DNA from: Clostridiales bacterium
Lineage (GTDB): Bacteria; Bacillota; Clostridia; Lachnospirales; Lachnospiraceae
Direction of reading: 5' to 3'
Assembly: GCA_019420405.1 (NCBI GenBank)
Contig: JAHZHF010000013.1
Span: 1 to 21,428, forward strand
Length of the DNA: 21,428 nucleotides
The translations under genes and the position numbers were made by a program. This document shows, in pieces, positions 7,578 to 16,111 of the stretch. The notes below the pieces were generated by a model. It was not told the origin of the DNA and searched no databases. It saw only the letters and a program-made list of their open reading frames with translations. The first letter of the stretch is position 1; the number at the start of each line of letters is the position of its first letter.

Positions 7578-8624
7578 TCACTGTCTGTCTGCGTCCTTTT
7601 CTGCGTATCGCCGACGGAGCTGTCCACAGGCTCCGTCTATGTCAGAGCCCATTTCCCTTCTTATAGTAACATTTATTCCGCTTTTTTCAAGTTTATTTTT
7701 GAATTTGAGCGCATTTTCACGGGTTGGACGCACAAAATCCCTCTCTCTTACCGGATTCACCGGGATCAGATTCAGATGGCAGTTCCGCGGTTTCAGGATC
7801 GCGGCCAGCTCCCGGGCGTCCTCCTCCCGGTCGTTGACACCGTGCACAAGGCTGTACTCAAACGTCACCCTCCGCCCCGTTTTTTCAAAATAGGAATCGC
7901 AGGCGGCCAGCACTTCCTGAAGCTCATATTTATTTGCCACAGGCATGAGTTTTCTCCGCTTTTCCTGGGTGGAGCCGTGAAGGGAGAGCGCCAGCGTAAT
8001 CTGCAGCTTCTCCTCTGCGAGCCGGAGCATATTCGGCACAATGCCGCAGGTGGATACCGTCACATTTCTCTGGCTGATATGAAGCCCGTGCTCGTCCGTG
8101 AGAATCCGGACAAACCGGACAAAATTATCATAGTTGTCCAGCGGCTCCCCCGTCCCCATGATAACCACATTATGTACCCGCTCCCCTGTGATCTTCTGGA
8201 TCTGGTAGATCTGCCCCAGCATCTCGGATGCAGAGAGGTTTCTCTTTAACCCGCCGATGGTGGAGGCGCAGAAAACGCATCCCATCCGGCACCCTGCCTG
8301 CGATGAGATGCACACGGAGTTTCCATGCTTATAACGCATCAGAACACTCTCCACCATATTTCCGTCGTACAGGCGGAACAGGAACTTGTTCGTTCCATCC
8401 AGCTTCGACACCTGGCGCTCTTCCATCTCCACCGGAAGGATCTCATACTCCGCATCCAGCTTCTCCCGAAGCGCCTTCGACAGGTTTGTCATCTCGTCAA
8501 AACTCCCCGCCAGCTTCACGTGAAGCCAGTCGTAGATCTGCTTTGCACGGAATGCCTTCTCGCCCAGATTCATCATCTCGGTATTTAATTCTTCATATCC
8601 ATATGCACGGATGTCCTTTTTCAT
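7578..8624 (-). CDS. rlmN: 23S rRNA (adenine2503-C2)-methyltransferase RlmN
   Basis: RlmN is a radical-SAM enzyme that methylates C2 of A2503 in 23S rRNA and, in studied bacteria, A37 of some tRNAs. I choose the ATG at 8624 (348 residues), which overlaps the rsmB stop by 4 bp (ATGA); a longer reading to 8711 would lie inside rsmB. The [4Fe-4S] ligands are C112-x3-C116-x2-C119 in GCRMGCVFC. The two catalytic cysteines correspond to C105, seven residues before the cluster as in E. coli, and C333 in DIDGACGQL near the C-terminus. The SAM-binding motif MGTGEPLDN is at 156-164. Because both catalytic cysteines are kept, RlmN is favoured, but the paralogue Cfr shares these motifs. The housekeeping operon context and typical length support RlmN. 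Confidence 0.95.
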   Translation of the reverse strand: MKKDIRAYGYEELNTEMMNLGEKAFRAKQIYDWLHVKLAGSFDEMTNLSKALREKLDAEYEILPVEMEERQVSKLDGTNKFLFRLYDGNMVESVLMRYKHGNSVCISSQAGCRMGCVFCASTIGGLKRNLSASEMLGQIYQIQKITGERVHNVVIMGTGEPLDNYDNFVRFVRILTDEHGLHISQRNVTVSTCGIVPNMLRLAEEKLQITLALSLHGSTQEKRRKLMPVANKYELQEVLAACDSYFEKTGRRVTFEYSLVHGVNDREEDARELAAILKPRNCHLNLIPVNPVRERDFVRPTRENALKFKNKLEKSGINVTIRREMGSDIDGACGQLRRRYAEKDADRQ

Positions 8625-9994
8625 GTGTTTACGATTCCCTCTCTTTTTTTGACCAGCCTTGCAATAAAAAATCCGTCGCATCTGTGAATTCCGGGAAGAA
8701 GCTGGATACATCCTTTCTCTGTCACGCTGTCCTTAAGTTCAGGACAGAGCTTCTCCCGGATATCATCCAGTTCAAACTCCGGATTTTCCTCCAGAAACCA
8801 GTATACGTTCTCCGTATTCTCCTCCGGATTCACAGTACACGTGCTGTAGATCAGTGCGCCGCCCGGTTTTACATACACTTTCGCACAGTTTAAGATCTGC
8901 CGCTGGAGCTCTATAAGACTTCTGATCCCCTCCGGATCAGCCCGGTACCTCAGGTCCGGTTTCTTCCCCAGCACGCCCAGTCCGGAGCATGGCAGATCTG
9001 CGATCACCACATCCGCCTTTCCCGCCGACGCTTCGTCCGGAACCGACGCGTCCATGCAGACAGCGGAAACATTTTCAAGCCCCATCCGCTCGATATTGGC
9101 GCGGATCAACTCCACCTTGCGCTCCGTCAGATCCCTGGCCTCCACATGCCCGCTTCCTGCCAGCAGAAGTTTCTCAGCCGCGTGCAGCGCCTTTCCTCCC
9201 GGCGCAGCGCACACATCAATGACGTAATCCCCGGCTTTCACCCCCGAGAGCTCACCCACGAGCATAGAGCTTACGTCCTGCACGGTGAAGAGTCCCTCCC
9301 GGAAGCTCTGCAGCCCTTCCAGATGGTCATACCCGGAAATCAGAAATGCATAAGGCAGATACGGATGCGCTTCTGCCTTTACGCCCTCCTCTTCCAGGCG
9401 TCTTACCAGCTCTTCCGGACTCACGCGGTTTAAGCAGCAGCGGACCGCCGTCGGTTTCTCCGTCTGAAAATCCGCAAGCATGGCCTCAATCACGTCATCT
9501 TCATAGTACTTCTGCCACAGCCTGACAATCCACTCCGGGCAGGAATATCTCACAGACAGCGCCTGTGTGCCCTCTTCCGGGTACTTCACTTCATCCAGTC
9601 CCCGGGCGATGCTTCTCAGCACACCGTTGACATATCCCCGAAGTCCGGAAAACCCTTTCCTGACAGCCAGCTTTACCGACTCGCTGCACACAGCCCGGTC
9701 CGGTACGCTGTCCATGTATTTCAACTGGTAAACCGCACTGCGCAGCAGATTGCGGATCACCGGCTTCATCTTCTTTACTTTAACTTTCGAGAACTGATCC
9801 AGAATATAGTCAATCTCTATCATATGCTCCAGAGTTCCCTCTGTCACTCTGGTGATGAAGGCCCTCTCTCTCTTTTCAAGATACTGATATTTCGAGAGCA
9901 CATCCCGCAGAATAATGTGGCTGTACTGTCCGTTCTCCGTGATTTCCATGAGAACTGAAAGCACGATCTCCCTCTCGTTTATCTGTTTTGTCAT
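8621..9994 (-). CDS. rsmB: 16S rRNA (cytosine967-C5)-methyltransferase RsmB
   Basis: RsmB (Sun/YloM) methylates C5 of C967 (E. coli numbering) in 16S rRNA. The chosen ATG at 9994 gives 457 residues and has AAGGAG five bases upstream. An alternative TTG 36 bases further upstream has no such site. An N-terminal NusB-like RNA-binding domain (about 5-130) precedes a SAM-dependent methyltransferase domain with VCAAPGGK (261-268, SAM binding), DLPCSG (333-338, Cys336 for product release) and STCTV (384-388, catalytic Cys386). It follows yugP by 49 bp and overlaps rlmN by 4 bp, linking two rRNA methylases in translation. Confidence 0.95.
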   Translation of the reverse strand: MTKQINEREIVLSVLMEITENGQYSHIILRDVLSKYQYLEKRERAFITRVTEGTLEHMIEIDYILDQFSKVKVKKMKPVIRNLLRSAVYQLKYMDSVPDRAVCSESVKLAVRKGFSGLRGYVNGVLRSIARGLDEVKYPEEGTQALSVRYSCPEWIVRLWQKYYEDDVIEAMLADFQTEKPTAVRCCLNRVSPEELVRRLEEEGVKAEAHPYLPYAFLISGYDHLEGLQSFREGLFTVQDVSSMLVGELSGVKAGDYVIDVCAAPGGKALHAAEKLLLAGSGHVEARDLTERKVELIRANIERMGLENVSAVCMDASVPDEASAGKADVVIADLPCSGLGVLGKKPDLRYRADPEGIRSLIELQRQILNCAKVYVKPGGALIYSTCTVNPEENTENVYWFLEENPEFELDDIREKLCPELKDSVTEKGCIQLLPGIHRCDGFFIARLVKKREGIVNT

Positions 9995-10043
9995 TCTGAC
10001 TCCTTCCCGGGACAGATTCCGCTGCACCAAACCATATTCTGTC

Positions 10044-10748
10044 TCATTCGTCCCGTCTTCTTCCTCCGGTAATAATGAAAAGTCTCAGAAGCTGCAGGAG
10101 CATTGACGCCGCGCTGGCCACATAAGTCAGTGCCGCTGCGCTGAGCACCTGTTTCACCTCTCCCACTTCATCCGGATAGAGCATCCCCGTGGATTCCAGA
10201 ACCCGCACCGCACGCCTGGATGCATTAAACTCTACAGGCAGCGTCACGATCTGAAACAATACTGCTGCCGAAAAGAGCAGAATCCCCAGATTGATGAAAA
10301 ACACGGAGCTCTCTCCATTCAAAAATAATCCGAAAATAATAAACGGCCATGACAGTGCCGAACCGAGATTCGCCACAGGGACAAGCGCGCCTCTCAGCGA
10401 CAGGGGCACATACCCCGTGGCGTGCTGCACTGCATGCCCGCACTCATGGGCCGCAACGCCGATCGCGGCAACCGAGGCAGAATTGTACACCGTATCCGAA
10501 AGCCCCAGCGTCTTCTTCCCCGGATTGTAGTGATCCGTCAGATTTCCCGGTATGTGGATCACCCGCACGTCGTAGATCCCGTTTCTTCTCAGGATCTCCT
10601 CCGCAGCTTCCTTCCCGGTCATCCCCGCCCGGCTGCGCACTGTCGAAAATCTCGCAAAGGTCCGGTTCACCCGGGCGGACGCTGCCATACAGATCACAAT
10701 GCCGATAATAACAAGAATATAAGTCCTGTCGTAATAAAAGTAAAACAT
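10044..10748 (-). CDS. Membrane zinc metallopeptidase, YugP family
   Basis: This is a predicted integral-membrane zinc peptidase of the YugP family (neutral zinc metallopeptidase 2); its substrate is not known. The 234-residue protein has hydrophobic segments at about 8-24, 122-142, 150-170 and 203-226. The zinc motif HECGH is at 101-105, and another His is at 109. E173 in PVEFNASRRA is a plausible third ligand by analogy with other zincins. The ATG is preceded by AGGAGG, which may be partly hidden in a 6-bp stem (listed separately). It sits between fmt and rsmB, an insertion into the canonical operon that I recall as common in Clostridia. A role in membrane protein quality control is inference. 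Confidence 0.9.
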   Translation of the reverse strand: MFYFYYDRTYILVIIGIVICMAASARVNRTFARFSTVRSRAGMTGKEAAEEILRRNGIYDVRVIHIPGNLTDHYNPGKKTLGLSDTVYNSASVAAIGVAAHECGHAVQHATGYVPLSLRGALVPVANLGSALSWPFIIFGLFLNGESSVFFINLGILLFSAAVLFQIVTLPVEFNASRRAVRVLESTGMLYPDEVGEVKQVLSAAALTYVASAASMLLQLLRLFIITGGRRRDE

Positions 10749-10757
10749 GCTGTCATC

Positions 10758-10775
10758 CTCCTGATCTCACAGGAG
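10758..10775 (-). promoter_or_regulatory. Small hairpin over the yugP ribosome binding site
   Basis: On the minus strand CTCCTG (10775-10770) can pair exactly with CAGGAG (10763-10758), with loop TGAGAT. The right arm is the core of the AGGAGG ribosome binding site of the YugP-family gene, whose ATG starts at 10748. The stem lies in the 30-bp gap after fmt and could make translation depend on ribosomes finishing fmt. Confidence 0.4.
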
Positions 10776-10778
10776 CCG

Positions 10779-11720
10779 TTATTCACGCACAAACACCGTT
10801 CCCGGCTCTACTGTGTACCCCCTCAAGAAAGCACCTGTCTCCATTCTCTTCTTTCCCGGGATCTGCACTTCCAGCACTCTTAAGATCCCGTCCCCGGTCT
10901 GTACCGTAAAATCATCTTTTCCTGTGTGAAGCACCGTGCCGGGAACTGCGTCCTGCGCCTGCTCTGCCGGTTCTGCTGCCGCCTTCCAGATCTTCATCAC
11001 CTTCCCGTTCCAGCGGGTATATGCGCTGGGCCAGGAATTCAATCCCCGGACAAGCCGTTCGATCCGCACGGCCGGTTCACTCCAGTCGATGTTCCCTAGC
11101 TCTTTTGTCAGCATCTTTGCGTAAGCGGTCGGGCTCTCGCCCTGCTTCTCAAAGTGTGCGGTCTTATTCTCCAGCGCTTCCAGCGTTTCCACACAGAGTT
11201 CCGCGCCGGCCGCCGCGAGTTTATCGTGCAGGCTTTCTCCGGTCTCATCCTCCCGGATGGGCACTTCCCGCTTCATGATCATATCACCTGTGTCAAGCCC
11301 CTCGTCCATCTGCATGGTGGTAACTCCGGTGATTTTCTCTCCTTCTATGATCGCCCACTGGATCGGCGCGGCTCCTCTGTATTTGGGCAGGAGCGACGCG
11401 TGGACATTGATACATCCGTAAGGCGTCATCTCCAGAACCTCTTTTGGCAGGATCTGCCCGAAGGCGATGACCACCATCACATCCGCGTGATATTTCCTCA
11501 GCTCCTCCGCGCACTCGGGGTCCCGGATCCGCTTCGGCTGATATACCGGAATGCCGTGCTTAACGGCAGCCTCCTTAACCGGAGAAAACTGCATCTCCTT
11601 CCCTCTGCCTCTTGGCTTATCCGGCTGAGTCACAGCAAGACATACGTCATGCCCCGCCTCAATAAGCGCCTCAAGCGTTCCCACAGAAAAGTCCGGTGTT
11701 CCCATAAATATAATTCTCAT
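10779..11720 (-). CDS. fmt: Methionyl-tRNA formyltransferase
   Basis: Fmt formylates initiator Met-tRNA using 10-formyl-tetrahydrofolate, allowing bacterial translation initiation. The 313 residues match the family length. The N-terminal formyltransferase domain shows FMGTPDFS (5-12), the catalytic set NVHASLLP (105-112, with Asn105 and His107), the signature around RGAAPIQWAI (115-124) and GLDTGDM (141-147, Asp143). The C-terminal OB-fold (about 205-310) binds tRNA. The ATG is 5 bp after the def stop, and the ribosome binding site is the GGAGGAG forming the last def codons, so def and fmt are probably coupled. Confidence 0.97.
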   Translation of the reverse strand: MRIIFMGTPDFSVGTLEALIEAGHDVCLAVTQPDKPRGRGKEMQFSPVKEAAVKHGIPVYQPKRIRDPECAEELRKYHADVMVVIAFGQILPKEVLEMTPYGCINVHASLLPKYRGAAPIQWAIIEGEKITGVTTMQMDEGLDTGDMIMKREVPIREDETGESLHDKLAAAGAELCVETLEALENKTAHFEKQGESPTAYAKMLTKELGNIDWSEPAVRIERLVRGLNSWPSAYTRWNGKVMKIWKAAAEPAEQAQDAVPGTVLHTGKDDFTVQTGDGILRVLEVQIPGKKRMETGAFLRGYTVEPGTVFVRE

Positions 11721-11725
11721 GGCTT

Positions 11726-12229
11726 CTACTCCTCCGTTTCCGTACCGTCCTCATCTTCCTCAGCCTCTTCGTACGTCACATCGTGAAGTCCGTCCAGCAC
11801 CTTGTCTACATAGAGCTCCCCTTTCAGGTGGTCGATCTCGTGGCAGAACGCCCGGGCCAGAAGCCCCTCGCCCTCGATCTCATAGAGCTCCATATCCTGA
11901 TTGTATGCACGCACCTTTACATGATTCGGCCGGGTTACGTTTCCCCATTTTCCGGGCACGCTCAGGCATCCTTCTTCTCCGGTCTGCTCTCCCGACGTCT
12001 CGATGATCTCCGGATTGATGAGCACGATCGGCCCCTCTCCCACATCGATCACTACGATCTGCTTGAGCACGCCTACCTGGGGAGCAGCGAGCCCCACTCC
12101 GTTTTTATCATACATCGTCTCCAGCATATCCCCGATCAGGATCTTTGTGCGCAGTGTCATCTTCGGCACTTCTTTGCACTGTTTGGTCAGTATGTCGTCC
12201 CCGATCTCTCTTACCTGTCTGATTGCCAT
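11726..12229 (-). CDS. def: Peptide deformylase
   Basis: Def removes the formyl group from the N-terminal methionine of new proteins. All three catalytic motifs are intact in the 167-residue protein: GVGLAAPQ (44-51), EEGCLS (85-90, metal ligand Cys88) and HEIDH (130-134, with the two His ligands and catalytic Glu131). The last 14 residues are very acidic and probably disordered. The ATG at 12229 has GAGGAGG five bases upstream. It follows priA by 66 bp. It is the functional partner of the neighbouring fmt: one adds the formyl group that the other removes. Confidence 0.97.
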   Translation of the reverse strand: MAIRQVREIGDDILTKQCKEVPKMTLRTKILIGDMLETMYDKNGVGLAAPQVGVLKQIVVIDVGEGPIVLINPEIIETSGEQTGEEGCLSVPGKWGNVTRPNHVKVRAYNQDMELYEIEGEGLLARAFCHEIDHLKGELYVDKVLDGLHDVTYEEAEEDEDGTETEE

Positions 12230-12295
12230 AATATCCTCCTCTTTTCATCACCGTATTTTCCAGATTTTCCAATTGCTCCGCCGCATCCCGGCGTG

Positions 12296-14515
12296 TTACA
12301 TCGGATTAAAATCAAACTGTATCCTCATCCGGTTAAACCCGGAATTAATCTCAATATATTTCTCCGTCTTATCCTTGATCTCCACCAGATCTTCGTACCG
12401 TTCTGTCTTAATGTAGATCACTCTCCGGTAAACGTCCCGGATCTTCTCGATCCCCGGACTGGCCGGACCGATCACGGAAGCGTCCGTGCGCCCCCTCACC
12501 CGGAGCATGTATTCTTTTAAGTAATGACACCCTTTTTCCAGCAGCGCCTCATCTTCACAGGACACAAAGAGGGCCAGCAGATTTTCCACCGGAGGGTATC
12601 CCATCAGCGCGCGGTAACGGATCTCCTCCTCATAGAACGCCTCGTAATCCTGCGCCGCCGCAGTCTGCACCGCGTAGTGATCCGGGCTGTAGGTCTGGAT
12701 CACCGCCGCGCCGGCCTTCTCTCCCCGGCCCGCCCGGCCTTCCGCCTGGGTCAGAAGCTGGAAGGTCCGCTCACCGGAACGGTAGTCGTCCGTGTACAGC
12801 GACATATCCGCCGCCAGCACGCCCACCAATGTCACGTTCGGGAAATCGTGGCCTTTCACGATCATCTGCGTACCCACAAGGATATCCGCATCTCCGTCCG
12901 CAAAGGTGGAGAGGATCTTCTCGTGTCCGTCCTTCTGCCGGGTGGTGTCCATATCCATGCGGAGCACCCGGGCCTTCGGGAACATCTCCTTCACCAGATC
13001 TTCGATCTGCTGGGTACCCGCCCGGAACTCGCCGATATGTCCGGAACCGCACTCCGGACACTTCGTGATCCGCGGCCTGGAGTACCCGCAATAGTGACAT
13101 CGCATCCGCCCGTCCCGGTGAACCGACAGGGAGATATCACAGTGGGGACATTTTATCACATGTCCGCACTCCCTGCAGGAAATAAATCCCGAGTATCCCC
13201 TGCGGTTTAAAAACAGCATGATCTGTTCCTTCTTTGCAAGCCGGTCCTCCATCAGCTCCACCATCTTCCGGCTTAAGATCGAGCGGTTTCCATTCTTTAA
13301 TTCTTCCCGCAGATCCACGGTATATACATCCGCCATCTTCTGCATCCTGGAGCGGTTCTTCATCTCAAAGAGAGCATATTCCCCGCTCCTGGCCCGGTAC
13401 ATGGCTTCCAGAGAGGGGGTCGCGCTTCCCAATACCACGCTCGCCCCTTCCATCTGCGCCCGCTTCACCGCGGTCTCCCGGGCGTGGTATCTGGGCGTCT
13501 GCTCGCTCTTATACGTGGGTTCATGCTCCTCGTCAATCACAATCAGCCCCAGATCCGGGAAGGGCGTAAAGAGCGCGGATCTCGGACCGATCATCACGTC
13601 CACCTCGCCCGCCTTCGCCCGCATCATCTGGTCGTATCTCTCTCCCGCCGACAGCCGGGAATTCATAATTGACACACGGTCGCCGAACTTCCTGTAAAAC
13701 CGCATCACGGTCTGATACGTCAGCGCAATCTCAGGGATCAGGACGATGGCCTGTTTCCCCATGTCCACCACCTTGCGGATCATCTCCATATATACTTCCG
13801 TCTTGCCGCTCCCGGTGACCCCGTGGATCAGGTAAGTCTGTCTCACTCCCGTTTCGTAATCCCGGCAAAATGAACGGATCACGTTTTCCTGCTCCTCTGT
13901 ATAGGTGATCGCTTCCGCAGCGCGGTTCGTTCCGCTGACCGGATTTCTCCAGACCTGCTCCGACTCAACGACAAGCACCTTCTGCTCCTCCAGAGCCCGG
14001 ATGACCGGAGCCGTGATATTTAACTTCCTGGTCACCAGCTCATATTCCAGCAGCGGATCATCCAGAAGCGCCGCCATCAGCCGCACCCTGGCCTTCTGGT
14101 TCTTCTCCTGGTAATAATGAAGCTGCCTCTCTCCCGTCTCCCGGTCCAGCAGAAGCCGGAGCCTCTTTTTCACCTTCGCGTTCTCCTTCTGGCGGATCGG
14201 CAGAACCGTCTTCAATGCCTGGATCATCGTGCCGCCGTAATTCGACTTCATCCAGGCCGCAAGGGCGATCAGCTTTGTCTCGATCGCCACGCCGCTCCTG
14301 GAGATGTCGATGATCTCCTTTACCCGGGATATGTCATAGTCACAGGTATCCGAGATTCCTGTCACATACCCCTTTCTCTCACGGTTTCCATTCCCGAAGG
14401 GAACCATTACCTCCATCCCCGGCTCCAGCTCATCCGCGAGCCGCTCCGGAATCCGGTACTGAAAGATCTTATCCAGTTTTTCATGTTGAATATCTATGAT
14501 AATATCTGCGAACAC
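12296..14515 (-). CDS. priA: Primosomal protein N' (replication restart helicase PriA)
   Basis: PriA recognises stalled fork structures and reloads the replicative helicase. The 739-residue protein starts with GTG at 14515, one base after the murE stop, with AGAGGA upstream. The N-terminal DNA-binding region (about 1-110) and winged-helix part are followed by the helicase core, with Walker A GVTGSGKT (232-239) and DEEH (328-331). Eight zinc-binding cysteines in four CxxC pairs sit at 447/450, 456/459, 473/476 and 486/489. Helicase motifs V and VI follow (GTQMIVKGHDFPNV, about 545-560, then AEGRAGRGEKAG). All functional elements look intact. Confidence 0.97.
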   Translation of the reverse strand: MFADIIIDIQHEKLDKIFQYRIPERLADELEPGMEVMVPFGNGNRERKGYVTGISDTCDYDISRVKEIIDISRSGVAIETKLIALAAWMKSNYGGTMIQALKTVLPIRQKENAKVKKRLRLLLDRETGERQLHYYQEKNQKARVRLMAALLDDPLLEYELVTRKLNITAPVIRALEEQKVLVVESEQVWRNPVSGTNRAAEAITYTEEQENVIRSFCRDYETGVRQTYLIHGVTGSGKTEVYMEMIRKVVDMGKQAIVLIPEIALTYQTVMRFYRKFGDRVSIMNSRLSAGERYDQMMRAKAGEVDVMIGPRSALFTPFPDLGLIVIDEEHEPTYKSEQTPRYHARETAVKRAQMEGASVVLGSATPSLEAMYRARSGEYALFEMKNRSRMQKMADVYTVDLREELKNGNRSILSRKMVELMEDRLAKKEQIMLFLNRRGYSGFISCRECGHVIKCPHCDISLSVHRDGRMRCHYCGYSRPRITKCPECGSGHIGEFRAGTQQIEDLVKEMFPKARVLRMDMDTTRQKDGHEKILSTFADGDADILVGTQMIVKGHDFPNVTLVGVLAADMSLYTDDYRSGERTFQLLTQAEGRAGRGEKAGAAVIQTYSPDHYAVQTAAAQDYEAFYEEEIRYRALMGYPPVENLLALFVSCEDEALLEKGCHYLKEYMLRVRGRTDASVIGPASPGIEKIRDVYRRVIYIKTERYEDLVEIKDKTEKYIEINSGFNRMRIQFDFNPM

Positions 14516-14516
14516 T

Positions 14517-15983
14517 TCATCCTCTTTTCAGTTCTTCCAATACTTCCGCGATCAGAACCCTCTCGTCCATGGGGTGCTTCACGCCGCGGATCTCCTGGTA
14601 GTCCTCATGGCCCTTCCCCGCAAGGACAATCACATCCCCCGGCTGGCCATGCCCGATTGCGTATTTGATCGCTTCCTTCCGGTCACAGATCTCCACGTAT
14701 TTTCCGTCGGTCTTCCCGATCCCGATCTTGATATCGTCGATGATATCCTGAGGCTCTTCAAACCGCGGGTTATCCGATGTAATAATGGTCAGATCTGCCA
14801 GACGGCCGGACACCTCTCCCATCTCATAGCGTCTGTCCTTCGAGCGGTTTCCTCCGCATCCGAACAGGCATACAAGACGCTTCGGATTGTACTCTTTCAG
14901 CGTTGTCAGAAGACTCTCCAGACTCATGGCATTATGTGCGTAATCGATCATCAGAGTAAATTCATCCGACACTTTGATCATCTCAATACGGCCTTTTACT
15001 TTCGCTTTTTTGAGCGCCTCTTTGATCTTTTCCACAGGCACGCCGAAATGGCGGCACACTGCAATCGCAGTCAGAGAGTTATAGACGCTGAATGTTCCCG
15101 GTATATCGATCTCCACATCAAAATCCATCAGCCCGGCCACATGGTACGCCACGCCAAGATATCCCGGCCTTGAGACAAGCTCCACATTCTCCGCCCGCAG
15201 ATCTGCTTCCGGAGAGAAACCGAAGGTCTCAACCCGGCATGTGGCGTCGCGGAAAATATCCTCAAAATATTTGTCGTCCACATTGGCAATGCCAAGCCTG
15301 CACTGCCGGAACAGCATCGCCTTGCACCGCTTATAGTCCTCAAAGTCCTTGTGCTCGTTCGGGCCGATATGATCCTTTCCCAGATTGGTAAATATGCCGA
15401 TCTCAAACGGAATCCCGGCTGTACGGTGAAGCATCAGCCCCTGGGAGGAAACTTCCATCACAACACTGTCGCATCCCTCTTCCACCATCCGGGCAAAATA
15501 CTGGTGAATCGTAAACGACTCCGGGGTCGTATTGGCCGCCGGGATTTTCTCATCGCCGATAATGGCCTCAATAGTCCCGATGAGCCCCACCTTATGTCCC
15601 ACTCCTTCCAGAATGGAACGGATCATGTAGGTAGTAGTCGTCTTTCCTTTTGTCCCTGTGATTCCGATGATCTTGAGTTTCTCCGCCGGATATCCGAAAT
15701 ACGCCGCTGACATCAGCGCCAGCGCATACCTGGTATCCTCCACACGGATCACTGTCATCCCCTCCGGAGCTTCAACATCCCGCTCCACAACCACAGCCGC
15801 AGCCCCTTTCTCCGCCACATCGGGAATATACTTATGCCCGTCGGACACAGCCCCGCTGATGCAGACAAAGACACTTCCGTCCTCAACCTTCCTCGAATCG
15901 TTGACCAACGTTGTGATCTCGATCCCGTCACTTCCCTGAACCACGTCGTATTTCAGACGCTCCAGCAACTTCTCTAATTTCAC
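14517..15983 (-). CDS. murE: UDP-MurNAc-tripeptide synthetase MurE, probably diaminopimelate-adding
   Basis: MurE adds the third residue of the peptidoglycan stem peptide to UDP-MurNAc-L-Ala-D-Glu in the cytoplasm. The 488-residue protein has the N-terminal UDP-binding domain (about 1-100), the central ATPase with GITGTKGKTT (107-116), NTTPES (151-156) and a Lys near 221 at the position expected for the carbamylated lysine, and the C-terminal ligase domain. The motif DNPR (404-407) is the known marker of meso-diaminopimelate specificity; lysine-adding enzymes differ there. The start is GTG with GAGGAGG upstream. It is the first gene of the long operon, with the promoter 80-115 bp upstream. 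Confidence 0.95.
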   Translation of the reverse strand: MKLEKLLERLKYDVVQGSDGIEITTLVNDSRKVEDGSVFVCISGAVSDGHKYIPDVAEKGAAAVVVERDVEAPEGMTVIRVEDTRYALALMSAAYFGYPAEKLKIIGITGTKGKTTTTYMIRSILEGVGHKVGLIGTIEAIIGDEKIPAANTTPESFTIHQYFARMVEEGCDSVVMEVSSQGLMLHRTAGIPFEIGIFTNLGKDHIGPNEHKDFEDYKRCKAMLFRQCRLGIANVDDKYFEDIFRDATCRVETFGFSPEADLRAENVELVSRPGYLGVAYHVAGLMDFDVEIDIPGTFSVYNSLTAIAVCRHFGVPVEKIKEALKKAKVKGRIEMIKVSDEFTLMIDYAHNAMSLESLLTTLKEYNPKRLVCLFGCGGNRSKDRRYEMGEVSGRLADLTIITSDNPRFEEPQDIIDDIKIGIGKTDGKYVEICDRKEAIKYAIGHGQPGDVIVLAGKGHEDYQEIRGVKHPMDERVLIAEVLEELKRG

Positions 15984-16060
15984 AGTGATTCCTCCTCGCC
16001 TGTTGCTCTTCCCAGCTTTTCTGTAGGGACCATATCTCCCCTGAGAGTATAGTCCCGCAT
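15980..16060 (-). other. Possible 26-codon leader ORF overlapping the murE start
   Basis: An ATG at 16060 opens a 26-codon frame (beginning MRDYTLRGD) that ends at TGA 15982-15980, overlapping the murE GTG start by 4 bp in the same GTGA pattern seen at coupled genes. The ATG lies at or within a few bases of the predicted transcription start, so it could only be translated as a leaderless message. A frame of this length can occur by chance, and no homologue is recognised. Confidence 0.2.
16026..16056 (-). promoter_or_regulatory. Leader hairpin at the 5' end of the murE mRNA
   Basis: On the minus strand GGGACTATA pairs with TATGGTCCC (one G-U pair) and, after a single bulged C, TCTC pairs with GAGA around the loop AGGG: 13 pairs in 31 bases. 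It begins within a few bases of the predicted transcription start and is not followed by a T-run. It may shield the mRNA 5' end from decay, or the near-palindrome could be an operator at the start site. Confidence 0.5.
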
Positions 16061-16063
16061 ACT

Positions 16064-16097
16064 ATTATAGGATAACACAAGAGGGGCTATGATGCAA
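16064..16097 (-). promoter_or_regulatory. Predicted extended -10 promoter of the murE operon
   Basis: On the minus strand TTGCAT (16097-16092) is followed after 17 bases by TATCCT (16074-16069), which is preceded by TG in the extended -10 position (TGTTATCCT). A perfect TATAAT overlaps at 16069-16064 but lacks a good -35. Start sites near 16062 or 16057 are predicted. It is the best sigma-A-like promoter I see in the window and fits as the origin of the murE-thiN transcript. Confidence 0.6.
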
Positions 16098-16111
16098 AGA
16101 TGGAGTTCAGG

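Noticed and set aside
7565..7627. N-terminal extension of prpC
   Set aside because: It overlaps the end of rlmN, lacks a ribosome binding site, and the ATG at 7564 has AAAGGAGA and the family N-terminus.
8625..8711. N-terminal extension of rlmN
   Set aside because: It would overlap the end of rsmB by 91 bp and is not like RlmN; the ATG at 8624 gives a 4-bp overlap.
15984..16060. Riboswitch or T-box in the murE leader
   Set aside because: The leader is only about 75 bases with a single hairpin, lacks a terminator and shows no conserved T-box or riboswitch core.
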